Source: Datnioides undecimradiatus (Eukaryota > Chordata > Actinopteri > Lobotiformes > Datnioididae). From it: a DNA stretch of 64,000 nt. The translations under genes and the position numbers were made by a program. Positions 8,501 through 17,165 of this stretch are shown in pieces. The stretch is taken from contig WARS01000010.1 in NCBI GenBank assembly GCA_008933995.1, positions 12,802,996-12,866,995 of the forward strand, given 5' to 3'. Positions within the stretch are counted from its first letter, which is position 1. Every line of letters starts with the position of its first letter. The notes beneath the pieces were generated by a model. That model was not told where the DNA came from. It was given only the letters and a program-made list of their open reading frames with translations, and searched no databases.

Positions 8501-11069
8501 AACATCTAATCTTACTCCTGCCCCTCTAAATGATCTGTATGAAGCTGAGCTTTGACCTCACAGTTACTGGCTTCAGTGTAATGGTGTGTGCGTGTATGCA
8601 GACTCACAGAGATCAGGGACAGGACCCGACAGATCACAGAGGAGATCCGACAGCTGGAGCAGGACTCAGAGGAAGCGCAGGGTAACTCTGACAGGCTGCT
8701 TTTAATTTTTCATTTGTCAGTTAATGATTTCAGTCTCAATATCACAATTATTTCCATTTTTCTGTGCTCTGAAAAATGCCCTCCAACATCTGGCATCTTG
8801 TGCAGGAAACTGTATAAACCTGGTGTCTATAGTAAATATAATAATATAAAAGCCTTTGTATCATCAAATCCACTGGTGACATCTCTGAATGACTCACTCA
8901 GGTCAACCCAGAGTGGAAAAAAGAAATGTAATGACTGCCATGAAATACAAATATTTCTATTACAGACACCAGGTGAGTTCACTTTTGGAGATTTTTGCTT
9001 TCAAAAAGTTTTCAAAGGAACGTGATGTGTGATGTATTCACTCACTCACAATCACTGTTGATTATTGCAGTTTTCAGAATGTTATTGAAGTTGTTAATTC
9101 TCTGTCAGCAAGTCTTTATTAAATGTGTCTTTACATAGACATACTCCTAAAAATCCCGCACACACGCCTTATAACAATGCTACTGGACAAAACACAGGTA
9201 TAATTATTGCCATTGTTAACTATATGTTTGCTATTGAAAATGATATTTCTATCCATCCACAAGGGGAGTGTCAGCAGAAATACAAGGAGCTGAAGAAGAA
9301 AGAGGAGGAAATTGACCGTGAGTTGAACGTTTGACTTGGTTCATAATGACAATGTCAGAAATCACAGAGCCTGATTTCAATAAAGTGTCAGTGTTTTGAT
9401 GACTGTTGACTGTTTTATATGTTTAGTGTAAAAGAGGAGTCAACGGCCTCGGAGAAGCAGAATTATTTAAGATATGAATACGGAGCAAGTAGACTTGCTT
9501 GTTTTTAAGACACAATCTGTTTACTGTCGCTTGAAATCCTGTGTGGTCTTATCACAACTGTGACATTAATGTGTCTGCAGGGTTTGGCATTGGTTTTAAA
9601 ACCAAAGTTTAATAACGAGGCGTCGAAACAACCAGCAGGGGTCGCTAAAAGCATATTGTTTTGAAATCCTGCACAGAGGAGTTTTAATCTGTCTGCATGA
9701 CCTCAGATTGTTGTTGTCAGTATGGCTGCATGCAGCGAGCAGTACCTGGTGCTGTCTTTGTTTCAGGGTACCTGGAGTCATTCGAGGACTCCAGGGCTCA
9801 GGAGCTGGAGAAGATGACGCAGAGCCAGGAGAACATCATCTCCCTCCTGGAGCACTGCAGCAGGGTGAGGAAGACGGGGAGGGAAGGAGGGTGAATGCAT
9901 ATAGATGGATGGAGGCAGAGGGAGGGCTGAGGACGAGAGGGTCAAGTGTATTATGTTTTGTGCATGTGTGTGTTTGTAGAACATGCTGCGGCTACGTCAG
10001 GTGGATACGGTGACAGCCAGTGAGCTGAGGAACATGCAAGAGGTGCTGGTCAGCAAAGAGACGGAGGTGGTCCAATCGGAGAGCACCGCCAAGGGACTAA
10101 CAAGTGGTCAGTGACACACACACTCACACAGCCGCAGTAACGAATATCTTCTTTGAAAAACCCTAACGTGCCAAACAAGTAAACCTACGGTGGATGACTG
10201 TACCCCCACTAACCCCCACCCAGAGTCCCAGCGTCTGCAGCAGGACCTGGAGAAGGTACAGCAGCTGGAGGGAAAGATCACGGGAGAGCTGAGCACCCTG
10301 AAGGAGCGGGTCAGCACCATGGAGTCTGAGCTGCACACCTACAGAGACCTGGACACCCTGAGGCTCACAGCAGAGGAGAAGAAAAAGGTAACACAGGCTG
10401 TGACACAGACGTGTGCAGCAGCATCAGAGCTAAAGTGCATGCTAACCCAGTCAATGTTGTTCTGGTGCAGAGACTACAGGAGGAGCGCGTATCACTGACT
10501 CAGCGCCGGGATTCATTCAAACAGCTGCTGGAGGAAATGAACCAGAAATATGAAGCTTTGAAGACCAAACTGCAAGAAAATGAGACTCATGCTCAGGTTA
10601 GAGCCGTTTACACTGGCCTCAGGAAAACATCAGGACAGTGTAATTGAAGTGCCCTTGAAAATATTTTAATATTGTGGCAAACTCTTATTATTCTGCTCAT
10701 CGGAATTGTGTGTGTCTGTGTGCGTGTGCTGCTCTTTGCGTTTCAGCTGGCTAACCTTGAGAGGAAATGGCAACACTTGGAGCAGAACAACTTTGTGATG
10801 AAAGAGTGTATCCTTGTGGAATCTGAGTGGAGTGGAATCTTTTATCTCTTTGCTGCTTCGTTTTTCTTCTTGTTGGAGGTAACAGCTGTGTGGGATATGT
10901 TCCTGTAGAGCCACCCATTAGTCCCAGTGATGTTTCCTTAACTGTAGCATCAGTCATCGCCTCAAAATCTCAGGAGAGTGACTACGAGTCGGTCGCCAAG
11001 AACGTCTTCCAACAGGTGTCAGAGTACAACAAGAGTCTTATAGACTCTCTGCAAAACAACAGGAGTTAA
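524..11069 (+). CDS. ift74: Intraflagellar transport protein 74 (ift74), 19 coding exons
   Basis: IFT74 is a core IFT-B subunit that forms a coiled-coil dimer with IFT81; together they bind tubulin and carry it into growing cilia. Joined exons: 524-652, 864-1005, 1172-1220, 1419-1517, 1877-1937, 2256-2315, 2447-2508, 6891-7029, 7524-7586, 8009-8152, 8295-8335, 8602-8681, 9264-9317, 9767-9864, 9980-10106, 10224-10387, 10471-10596, 10747-10807, 10954-11069. They total 1815 nt (604 codons plus stop TAA), close to the 600-residue human protein. Every junction is GT-AG and keeps frame. Residues 1 to about 90 are basic and Pro/Arg-rich (tubulin-binding in the family), followed by the conserved block [19 protein letters not shown]. 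The rest is heptad-rich coiled coil with family signatures [41 protein letters not shown] and [14 protein letters not shown]. The start follows an acceptor-like TAG and matches the MAS.. start of orthologues. No frameshift or internal stop was seen. Intron 7 hosts lrrc19 on the other strand. Confidence 0.97.
864..1005 (+). CDS. ift74: ift74 coding exon 2
   Basis: Residues 44-91. It carries the strongly conserved [15 protein letters not shown] segment. The ATCCCAG acceptor and GTAAG donor leave phase 1. Confidence 0.95.
1172..1220 (+). CDS. ift74: ift74 coding exon 3
   Basis: Residues 91-107, [16 protein letters not shown], nearly identical to human. A 49-nt exon with an adenine-rich acceptor (CCCCAAAAG). 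Confidence 0.95.
1419..1517 (+). CDS. ift74: ift74 coding exon 4
   Basis: Residues 107-140, start of the coiled coil, ending [13 protein letters not shown]. Confidence 0.96.
1877..1937 (+). CDS. ift74: ift74 coding exon 5
   Basis: Residues 140-160, [16 protein letters not shown], with a CTGCAG acceptor. Confidence 0.96.
2256..2315 (+). CDS. ift74: ift74 coding exon 6
   Basis: Residues 161-180, [20 protein letters not shown]; exactly 20 codons between phase-0 introns. Confidence 0.96.
2447..2508 (+). CDS. ift74: ift74 coding exon 7
   Basis: Residues 181-201, [20 protein letters not shown]. The donor GTAAGT runs straight into a TTA microsatellite. The intron that follows (4382 nt) contains lrrc19. 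Confidence 0.93.
2514..2545. repeat. (TTA)n microsatellite beside ift74 exon 7 donor
   Basis: About ten uninterrupted TTA/TAT units start five bases after the end of exon 7, so the repeat forms the downstream flank of the 5' splice site. Confidence 0.95.
3262..3593 (-). CDS. lrrc19: lrrc19 coding exon 6, membrane span and tail
   Basis: Residues 261-370. It holds the transmembrane helix and an 80-residue cytoplasmic tail with two glutamate runs encoded by GAG/GAA triplets, ending EASSR and TGA. Confidence 0.92.
3262..5366 (-). CDS. lrrc19: Leucine-rich repeat-containing protein 19 (lrrc19), 6 coding exons
   Basis: LRRC19 is a single-pass LRR membrane protein linked in mammals to NF-kB-type innate signalling in kidney and gut. 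Exons in transcript order: 5366-5256, 5083-4815, 4699-4588, 4271-4184, 3939-3739, 3593-3262. They total 1113 nt (370 codons plus stop), the same length as human. Residues 1 to about 25 form a signal peptide ([19 protein letters not shown]). LRRs span about 50-165 ([30 protein letters not shown]). The C-terminal cap has NPWNCSC in exon 4 and two more cysteines in exon 5. A Thr/Ser-rich stalk follows, a membrane segment at about 272-291, then the family motif [13 protein letters not shown] and an acidic tail with DGYFEDPYI, similar to human. The whole gene sits antisense within ift74 intron 7. The start of exon 2 is the least certain boundary: another in-phase acceptor would start it at 5062. 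Confidence 0.93.
3739..3939 (-). CDS. lrrc19: lrrc19 coding exon 5, cap end and stalk
   Basis: Residues 194-261. It supplies the last two cap cysteines (VTC and AVC) and a Thr/Ser/Pro-rich stalk. The donor A|GTAGGA is inferred from phase because the frame stays open to a stop at 3725. Confidence 0.85.
4184..4271 (-). CDS. lrrc19: lrrc19 coding exon 4, LRRCT
   Basis: Residues 165-194, [20 protein letters not shown], the first half of the LRR C-terminal cap. Confidence 0.93.
4588..4699 (-). CDS. lrrc19: lrrc19 coding exon 3, LRR
   Basis: Residues 127-164, one and a half LRRs ([19 protein letters not shown]), between TACTGCAG and CAG|GTAAAG. Confidence 0.93.
4815..5083 (-). CDS. lrrc19: lrrc19 coding exon 2, N-terminal LRRs
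   Basis: Residues 38-127. [13 protein letters not shown] aligns with the human N-terminus, then LRR strands including [10 protein letters not shown]. The acceptor CCCATTCAG was chosen because it is phase 0 and pyrimidine-rich. Confidence 0.82.
5256..5366 (-). CDS. lrrc19: lrrc19 coding exon 1, signal peptide
   Basis: Residues 1-37. A TTTTTCAG acceptor lies nine bases before the ATG (transcribed exon begins at 5375), so there is an upstream non-coding exon. The donor is CAG|GTAGGA in phase 0. Confidence 0.85.
5460..5970 (+). mobile_element. Degenerate Tc1/mariner-type transposon relic
   Basis: The stretch from about 5793 to 5965 reads like the C-terminal half of a Tc1 transposase: [20 protein letters not shown], then [11 protein letters not shown], and after a stop a remnant of the NLxELxxFCKEEW region. 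Upstream bases resemble earlier parts of the same family (the GTGACAACCATCTC and TTCAACTGGGTCAGGGGC stretches), but much of the gene between is missing. Stops and frame changes make it inactive. It lies in the 5' intron of lrrc19 and in ift74 intron 7. Confidence 0.8.
5985..6153 (-). pseudogene. Unidentified protein-like segment
   Basis: The minus strand has an open stretch reading [16 protein letters not shown], then [20 protein letters not shown] and [12 protein letters not shown]. It looks like real protein (acidic helix, hydrophobic spacing) rather than random translation. No family was recognised, and no good acceptor or donor brackets it. It may be a captured or decayed exon beside the Tc1 relic. 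Confidence 0.3.
6285..6500 (-). other. lrrc19: Candidate non-coding first exon of lrrc19
   Basis: On the minus strand ACAG|GTAAGTG at 6285/6284 is a near-consensus donor that would join to the acceptor at 5375 just before the lrrc19 start. The far end is unknown and set arbitrarily. The exon is inferred from splice signals only. Confidence 0.4.
6437..6460. repeat. (CTTC)n microsatellite
   Basis: About six CCTT/CTTC units in ift74 intron 7, close to the candidate lrrc19 first exon. Confidence 0.9.
6891..7029 (+). CDS. ift74: ift74 coding exon 8
   Basis: Residues 201-247, [16 protein letters not shown] onward, ending NEELLQ. The longest open frame here is a different one; splice phase 2 from exon 7 and homology fix the reading used. 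Confidence 0.94.
7524..7586 (+). CDS. ift74: ift74 coding exon 9
   Basis: Residues 248-268, [21 protein letters not shown]; 21 codons, phase 0 on both sides. Confidence 0.95.
8009..8152 (+). CDS. ift74: ift74 coding exon 10
   Basis: Residues 269-316, including the conserved [13 protein letters not shown] end; 48 codons, phase 0 on both sides. Confidence 0.96.
8295..8335 (+). CDS. ift74: ift74 coding exon 11
   Basis: Residues 317-330, [14 protein letters not shown]. The donor is read as CA|GTACGT, which gives the Gln codon shared with orthologues after joining to exon 12. Confidence 0.92.
8602..8681 (+). CDS. ift74: ift74 coding exon 12
   Basis: Residues 330-357, [20 protein letters not shown] region. 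The acceptor follows a short TG-rich run. Confidence 0.94.
9264..9317 (+). CDS. ift74: ift74 coding exon 13
   Basis: Residues 357-375, [17 protein letters not shown], matching the human [11 protein letters not shown] segment. Confidence 0.94.
9767..9864 (+). CDS. ift74: ift74 coding exon 14
   Basis: Residues 375-407, [18 protein letters not shown].. ending LLEHCSR, a conserved family end-of-exon motif. Confidence 0.95.
9980..10106 (+). CDS. ift74: ift74 coding exon 15
   Basis: Residues 408-450, starting [20 protein letters not shown]; coiled coil. Confidence 0.95.
10224..10387 (+). CDS. ift74: ift74 coding exon 16
   Basis: Residues 450-504, [20 protein letters not shown] onward, the longest ift74 coding exon (164 nt). 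Confidence 0.95.
10471..10596 (+). CDS. ift74: ift74 coding exon 17
   Basis: Residues 505-546, ending [16 protein letters not shown], almost the human sequence; 42 codons, phase 0 on both sides. Confidence 0.96.
10747..10807 (+). CDS. ift74: ift74 coding exon 18
   Basis: Residues 547-567, [20 protein letters not shown]. The donor GTATCC is a poor match to consensus. Confidence 0.92.
10954..11069 (+). CDS. ift74: ift74 coding exon 19 with stop codon
   Basis: Residues 567-604, [17 protein letters not shown].. to SLQNNRS then TAA. The acceptor was chosen to restore the conserved Phe-Ile-Ala; a competing AG lies six bases upstream in the same frame. Confidence 0.92.
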
Positions 11070-11450
11070 CACAGACACTGCTTCGGTCAACACATCTGCA
11101 GTCTGACAGCTCGGTCATCACAACACATTTGACTTAGTGGCATGGTAACATGCCTTGACACTGATGTTCACTTATCATTGGACAGCATTGATACTGGACA
11201 GCAGCACTCTGTACAAGCACAGCTTCAACACTTCAAACGTATAGTTTCTCATATTCTGATGAAAGTGTCGCTGTCTGGCGTCTGGGGTTCAGATTCAGAT
11301 TGGTAAGCTACTTGAGTCACACACCATGAAGCGCCTCCTGCCTGGACAAAATACACAAATCTGTTCATTGTTTCAAAGTTTGCAGGTCTTATATTTTATA
11401 TTAAACATATGTATAGCTTATGCTCTGATTATTTGAATAAAAAAGCTTAT
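11070..11450 (+). other. ift74: ift74 3' UTR with polyadenylation signal
   Basis: Non-coding sequence after the TAA. AATAAA at 11436-11441, followed by AAAGCTTATTG, is the first canonical signal and probably ends the transcript. Confidence 0.75.
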
Positions 11451-12607
11451 TGAGAAAATTCAAATCAAAAGTCTTAAGTTACAATTTGGGTCAGTGTAAA
11501 GTCAGACCATATAAAGGTAAGTAAAGCTCATTTTGGATGGTGCACCATAACCCCTCAGTGCTCAGCTGAGAAGGAAGGACAATAGCATACCACAGCAACA
11601 CAAGCCAGTGAGATTCATTCTTTCCTAGAGCTGCAGCTTTGAATCCAAACATGAGGCTACACTGGGAGAAGAGATCTTCCTTTGTACCATCATTCATATT
11701 GTAGCACCATTTCACTGGCTTCCAGAATTCTTTATTTAAATATTACTGCAATCATCAATATGCATAACCTAACTGTATATGACCAAACACTGGTCAACAT
11801 GGAAGATGTTTATAAACATAGAGGAAAATAAACACCACATTTGTATACAGCTCATTTTTATTCAGCTCCTAACATCAGATTTCCTGTCTGTGACACTGAT
11901 TGATGATCAGTGATCAGTGATTTATTGGAAGGATGAAAAGACTGAAACGAGGCATTCTTTATGAATTTATCATGCAGTTGAAGTGATGCTGATGGAAAAC
12001 AGTGCCATTTATCAGACTGATCTATTTATCATTCTTTCACATGACGTTTAATGCAAACATTTACTGTTAAAACCAACTTCGTCCTGATGGAAACAGCTGT
12101 AAGTCATCATGTGAAACTGAAATTCTCTGAAACTCATGTACAGCTCTGCAAACAGACACTGATTCATTAAAGACACAAATATAAAGGATGTTTATAATAA
12201 TATGACTCTTTTAGTGTCAGGTGAATCAGTTTCTCATTAATTTCAGTCTTTCCATGGGATTTCTTGATGAGTCTGAAGATGAAACAGTCATATTATTATC
12301 TAATACGTATTTAAAAGCTGTGGAGGCTTGGTGGAGGTTTGCAGAGCAGCTGGATCTATCTGTGATGCTACTGCAGACAAGGAACTGTGGAAATAGATGG
12401 AGAGAGACGGCAGTGAAGAACAGATAGGAACCTTAGCAACATGGTGAACACGTGATGGATGAATTAGTAGATCGCATCAAATAAATACATATTTGTCTAT
12501 TGAAAGGGGAGGGCAAGAAGGGGGATTATGGAGGCAGATGACAGTTAATTACGGTTCATATCTTCAGTAGTTTTTTAAATTCAAACAATAGATAAATGTA
12601 AACTTAC

Positions 12608-12683
12608 CAGTTCATGCTGTCTCCTCGATTCTCATCCTGTCCCATCTGCTGTTTCTTCTCTCCTCAAGTCATTTCCTCTCTCG
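12608..12683 (-). other. Candidate exon, minus strand
   Basis: Bracketed on the minus strand by TTTGTCTTTTAG and ACTG|GTAAGTTT, a strong acceptor-donor pair 76 nt apart. The paralogous block has TTTGTCTTCCAG in the matching place (exon start 13263). No convincing protein was seen, so a non-coding transcript is likelier. Confidence 0.4.
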
Positions 12684-13030
12684 CTAAAAGACAAACAACA
12701 GATATGTTTGATCAAGTGTCATGAACTTCAGCGATGACATAAAAAAAGTTATAACTCTTCAAATTTACTTAACTTTTATATCTATTTGACTTTTATAAAC
12801 CCTCGATGTTCAGTTTAGAAGAAAAGACTGTAGCATACCACAGCAATATGAGTACATAGGATTTATCCCTGTCTAGAGCTGCAGCTATAAACCAAACATT
12901 AGGTTGAACTGGGGGATTTGATCTATCTTTATGCCATCATTCATGTTTTAGCCCCATCTGACTGGTTTTCAGTATGTTTTAATCACCAATATGCATAACC
13001 TGCATATGACTGTATGACACTATTCACCAG

Positions 13031-13083
13031 GCGTCCATGGAAGATGTTAGTGATCAGAGTGAAGATGAGGATGAAACCAGTAG
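13031..13083 (+). other. Candidate 5' coding exon (orphan)
   Basis: TTCACCAG precedes GCGTCCATGG; the ATG at 13037 reads MEDVSDQSEDEDETS and ends at AG|GTGAGT. The shape (acceptor, start codon, acidic peptide, good donor) resembles a first coding exon. The matching position in the other copy is broken by a stop, and no downstream partner exon was found. Confidence 0.3.
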
Positions 13084-13391
13084 GTGAGTTAACTTTTAGG
13101 CTTCACAGAGTGCGCTGTCTCATCTCTTCCCACTGTAAAAGTGCAAATAACTGTTAATAATTCTATTAATAACAGAGAGAAAACATGTTATGATCAGAGT
13201 TTTGATGTGCAACAACAGCTTTTCTTTGTCTCCTCTCATTTCCTCCCAGCTGCTCTTGTCTCTCTGGAAGACAAAGACAGATGTAGAGAGTAACGGTGAG
13301 GGACTTCAGCAGTGAGACCCAGAGAAGAACTATTGACAGTATCGATCAGGGCGGGGATTCTGATAAAACCATCTCCTCAGTATGTGCTTAC

Positions 13392-13560
13392 CTTCAGAGA
13401 TGACTGTCAGGTCCTCTCACCTCCTCCGTCAGCTGCAGTGAGCGCCTGTGGCTCCGATCAGAGGGTGAACGTGTGTCTCGAGGAGCTGAAAGACATTAAG
13501 AACGATTTGTAGCACGCGCGAACACACAGAAGCTGGCCGAGAACGACCTCTGACGTCAGC
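13392..13560 (-). other. Candidate first exon, minus strand, in CpG-rich DNA
   Basis: On the minus strand CTGAAG|GTAAGC ends a possible exon at 13392. The sequence upstream of it (13500-13610) is rich in CG dinucleotides, as at a promoter. It could head a transcript running through the duplicated blocks. Confidence 0.35.
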
Positions 13561-14760
13561 CCTCATTGTGTCGCTGGTTCCAAATGTGACGTCGCCTCCG
13601 CGGCGCGTGGAACTTATTACTTTTAGCATTTTTTTAAAAAATGGCCCATTCGCCATCTTTGTCCTATAGTTTCAGTGTAAAACTGGACTGAACCTCCATC
13701 CCTCAGAAAGTTTTTACCCATCTCCATATTAATATTCAGACTGTTTTGCCCGCCACGCGCGCTCTCAGAAAAATGGATCGTCCGGAATCAACTCAGAGCG
13801 AAATAACAATTTAACAATTTAAATAATGATTTAGATAATGCTGTAGACATATTGTCAATCAATAAAGTAAAATAATGAATTTCTATCATTAATATTTAAC
13901 GTATAGTCTAAGACATGATCCTATATTCCACTCGTATTGATCTGGAGCCGTGTTTGAGGTGTGCTGGGTTCAACCATAGCGCTCATCCAGCAAACGGAGG
14001 ACGCCCATAGGTCCGCCCGTGTTTGTCTCGCAGGCGTCCTCACTGCGGCAGCTTCCAGATGTGAGCAGCTCAACACAGATGTTTTCTTGTTTCACACCTT
14101 TCTCTTCTCAGCACATCGGCTCTTGTTCCACAGGTGAAGAGTTTAAGCTGCTGTCAGGCTCAGGTGCAGGTCAGAGCTGTGGCCTCTGAACAGGTGATTC
14201 CTCGTTACCATGACAACCGGCGACACGGTAATGATGTCCGATTAGTGACACGAAATGTATTATTGTTGTTGTTGTTGTCGAATCAAAGTGTTGCAAGACA
14301 TTATAATTCTAATAATAGAGATTTCGTTATATTCATGATCTTGTATCGTGATCATAGGTGACATTAGTCACTCAGTCTAAGTAGGTGACGGCTGTTGTCT
14401 GTTGTCTCAGAAAGAGTTATGCCAATAAATTATGATATTAATTTTCTGAGATGATCTGTCATTATCTATGATGAACAGCATCTTCCTAAATATCATATCA
14501 TTTGTTTCAGGATTCCAGCTCTTGTTTATCGGTAACCTGCCCTGGTGCCGGATTCGTGTCCGCAGGAGGCCTACGGTGGCCCGGCAGGTACGTGGGAAAA
14601 AATAAATATGCGTGCTTGTTGCCGATCACACGTATGGGACGACAGGCGGGGCCAAACATGCTCTATAAGAACAGAGGACGCGTTCCAAGCTGCGCCAAAG
14701 GTGTGAAGGAGGCGCATCAGGGCTCTTAAAGTGTTCAACACCTGCACATGAAGAAGCGGC
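13560..14760. other. CpG-rich stretch with exon-like and TATA-like signals
   Basis: CG content rises sharply relative to the flanks. On the plus strand TTTGTTTCAG at 14502-14511 and GGCAG|GTACGTG at 14587 bracket a 76-nt exon-like segment, one frame of which reads FQLLFIGNLPWCRIRVRRRP. A TATAAGA motif lies at about 14661. No complete gene can be assembled. Confidence 0.35.
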
Positions 14761-16625
14761 TCAGGCTGGGTTCACACCGTGCTCTGTCAGACCTACAGTA
14801 ACAACTGCACAGCCAACACCATGTTGCGTCTGTTACATATCCCGCCGATTACTACTTGATGTAAATGACACAGCTCCTCCTGCAGTGGTGGTGACTCACC
14901 ACTAGGTGGCGCGAACACACCGCCTGAATCTAGATGTTGTCACGTAATTGCTGTAAATGACAGACGCACTTGAAGCTCAGTGTGTTCCAGTAAATACAAA
15001 GGCTTGAGGTCACATTTTGCAGAATGTTCTCTGCCTTTATTCTCACGCATCTCTTCTCCTGCACACAAACTAAATTCATCCAGATGCGTCGACTCAGCAC
15101 GTCTTCTTTTCCAGAAGTATCTCTGCAGCTGACATGACCACTGTCATATGACCAGATGACCTCTGACCCTGAAATCTGTCAAATCTCATTACCCTTTTGC
15201 ATTAAATCAGCTGATACAGTCATTCATGTCATTAGTCCATATGTAATATACCAGTGGCTGGACTGACATACCAAAGTATCAGTGAGCTCTGGACCCTCCA
15301 CAGAAAGCTGCAGAAACCTGCCCCCACTTTACTTTCTCTGAGCTGCTTCTGTCATAGTTTCATTCCACACGTGTGTATTTGAAATTTAGCCCCATGTCAG
15401 AACACTATCAACTAAAGTCAGAACTACATGTAGTCTCATGGCCTCTACCCTGCCACAGTCCTTTGAGATTCTTCAAAACACTTCAGTAAAGGTCGTTTTG
15501 TGTTGTCTCGAGTGTTCAGCATTCAGTGTGTTCAGTTTAAGGCATTTTCAGGTGACATCCAAATGTTAATGAAACACAGATTAGTCTCATTTTGTTCTGT
15601 TCAGCACAGTATATGAGTTTTGGTTGTTATATAAGATCATTTACCTCTGAAATGCTTTAATTTTAATGTGATGCATGCACCGATGTAAAGGGAGGTGGAG
15701 GTAAAATAGTTATTTTTCTCGCTTTAATGAAAACAAATCTGCAGGCTGCTGACGGTGCATGCTGCTGGAGGTGGCACAGAGTCTTCATTTTGAAACTGTG
15801 CAGTCACTTCATTTCTCTTTTCTCTCTTGTTCTTGGACTCAGAGATAAAAGGTAAAAATAACAACATAACATCATTTTAACATCTTCTTGCTGCTTAGGA
15901 AAGGGTTGAAATGTCCTGCACGTTGTTCTTTGATGATGCATATTCCCAAACTAATTTGCCATCAGTCAGGTGACCACAGCAAACAGTGCAGCGATGAACA
16001 CATTCCATAAGTTCTGTCCAGGACAGTTAACCGCCTTGTTAATTCTCAATTATTACCGAGTCTGTTTTTGGACTTTTATAAGAACTTTCCCAAAGCAGAG
16101 TGCTGGGCCACATGTTTGCAGAGCCCGGCCCTATCACGCTTTGTGCTCTTGCGGTTGTAAACACCCACTCTGACTTCAGACTTAACATTGTGACATTTGG
16201 ATGCCAGCGGATATTGTTCCGGGTTTGGCTACATTAGCTGTTTGTATGTGTAATTAATGGGAGCTCTTGCTGTGCCTGGAATGAGAACACAAACTCCGAT
16301 CACAGGAGCCGTCTCCTCCGAGCTCTCTGGTAGAAAGTGCTCCAACGGTCTGTTCTGTGACGATTCAGGGATCTGGCCTAAAGCCGCAGGGTTTTGTTTC
16401 TCCAGATAAACATGCAGTTATTAAATAACCAACAAGTCTATAAGTTTAAATCATCTTTCCCTTGGATCACACCAAACCCTCCAGACTTCAATTAATGAAA
16501 CCCTAATGAAACCCGATCCCAGTCTCACTGATTAAACCCTGACTTTTCACAGGTCGCTTCATTCATGTTGAACTTATTGAGAGGGAAGAGTTTCCTAATT
16601 TCTTCCAGAGCCCCAGCTCATATAG

Positions 16626-16626
<1 letters not shown>

Positions 16627-16688
<62 letters not shown>
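16627..16688. repeat. (AC)n microsatellite
   Basis: About 31 perfect AC units, one of the longest dinucleotide runs in the window. Confidence 0.97.
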
Positions 16689-16692
<4 letters not shown>

Positions 16693-16856
16693 CTGCCAGG
16701 GGTTGTAGAGGTAGAGCCCATTAAATGTATTTGTGAATGTGTATTCTCAAGGATTCATGCGGGACTGTGTTCTCTCCACAGCTGTGTAGTGTATTACTTT
16801 GATGCTATTGTAGTAAAAGTCTCATAATTACCCTCAGCACACAAATACACACAGTG

Positions 16857-16887
16857 CACACACACACACAGACACACACACACACAT
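16857..16887. repeat. Interrupted (CA)n microsatellite
   Basis: CA units with a single GA interruption. Confidence 0.9.
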
Positions 16888-17069
16888 ACAGCTGCTCTCT
16901 GTTTACGTGCTCTGCCTTCGTCCAGCCCGTTTGTGGCGGTCTGTAAGAAAAACCCTCTGCTTTGTAGAAGAGTGCAAACCAAACGGAGCACAGTGCACCT
17001 GCCGCAGGACTGATAACAGACAGCCTGAGGCCGGATTCACACGTACATGCAGTCTAACTTGTGGTGGAC

Positions 17070-17165
17070 TCAAAGGTTTCAGGACTTCAGCTTGACTCAA
17101 GACTTGGTCTTGACTTGGGACACACCCGTGTTCACTTGGGACTTATTGAGCTTGAAAACAACAAC
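17070..17165. repeat. Dispersed teleost repeat with GACTTGGGAC-type motif
   Basis: Repeated variants of GACTTGGTCTTGACTTGGGAC and TTCACTTGGGACTT resemble a degenerate copy of an intron repeat common in fish. The family assignment is from memory. Confidence 0.45.

Larger units (their letters stand above)
11540..13320. repeat. Diverged tandem duplication (two blocks in the same order)
   Basis: Block one at 11560-11810 is repeated at 12815-13055, sharing TAGCATACCACAGCAA, TAGAGCTGCAGCT, CCATCATTCAT, AATATGCATAACCT and CATGGAAGATGTT in the same order with diverged spacers. A second block (CTCATTTCCTCTC-like, AAAGACAAACA-like, ACTTCAGC) occurs at 12640-12735 and again at 13225-13315. The order is preserved, so one unit was duplicated and then altered by insertions. 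No known repeat family was recognised. Confidence 0.7.
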
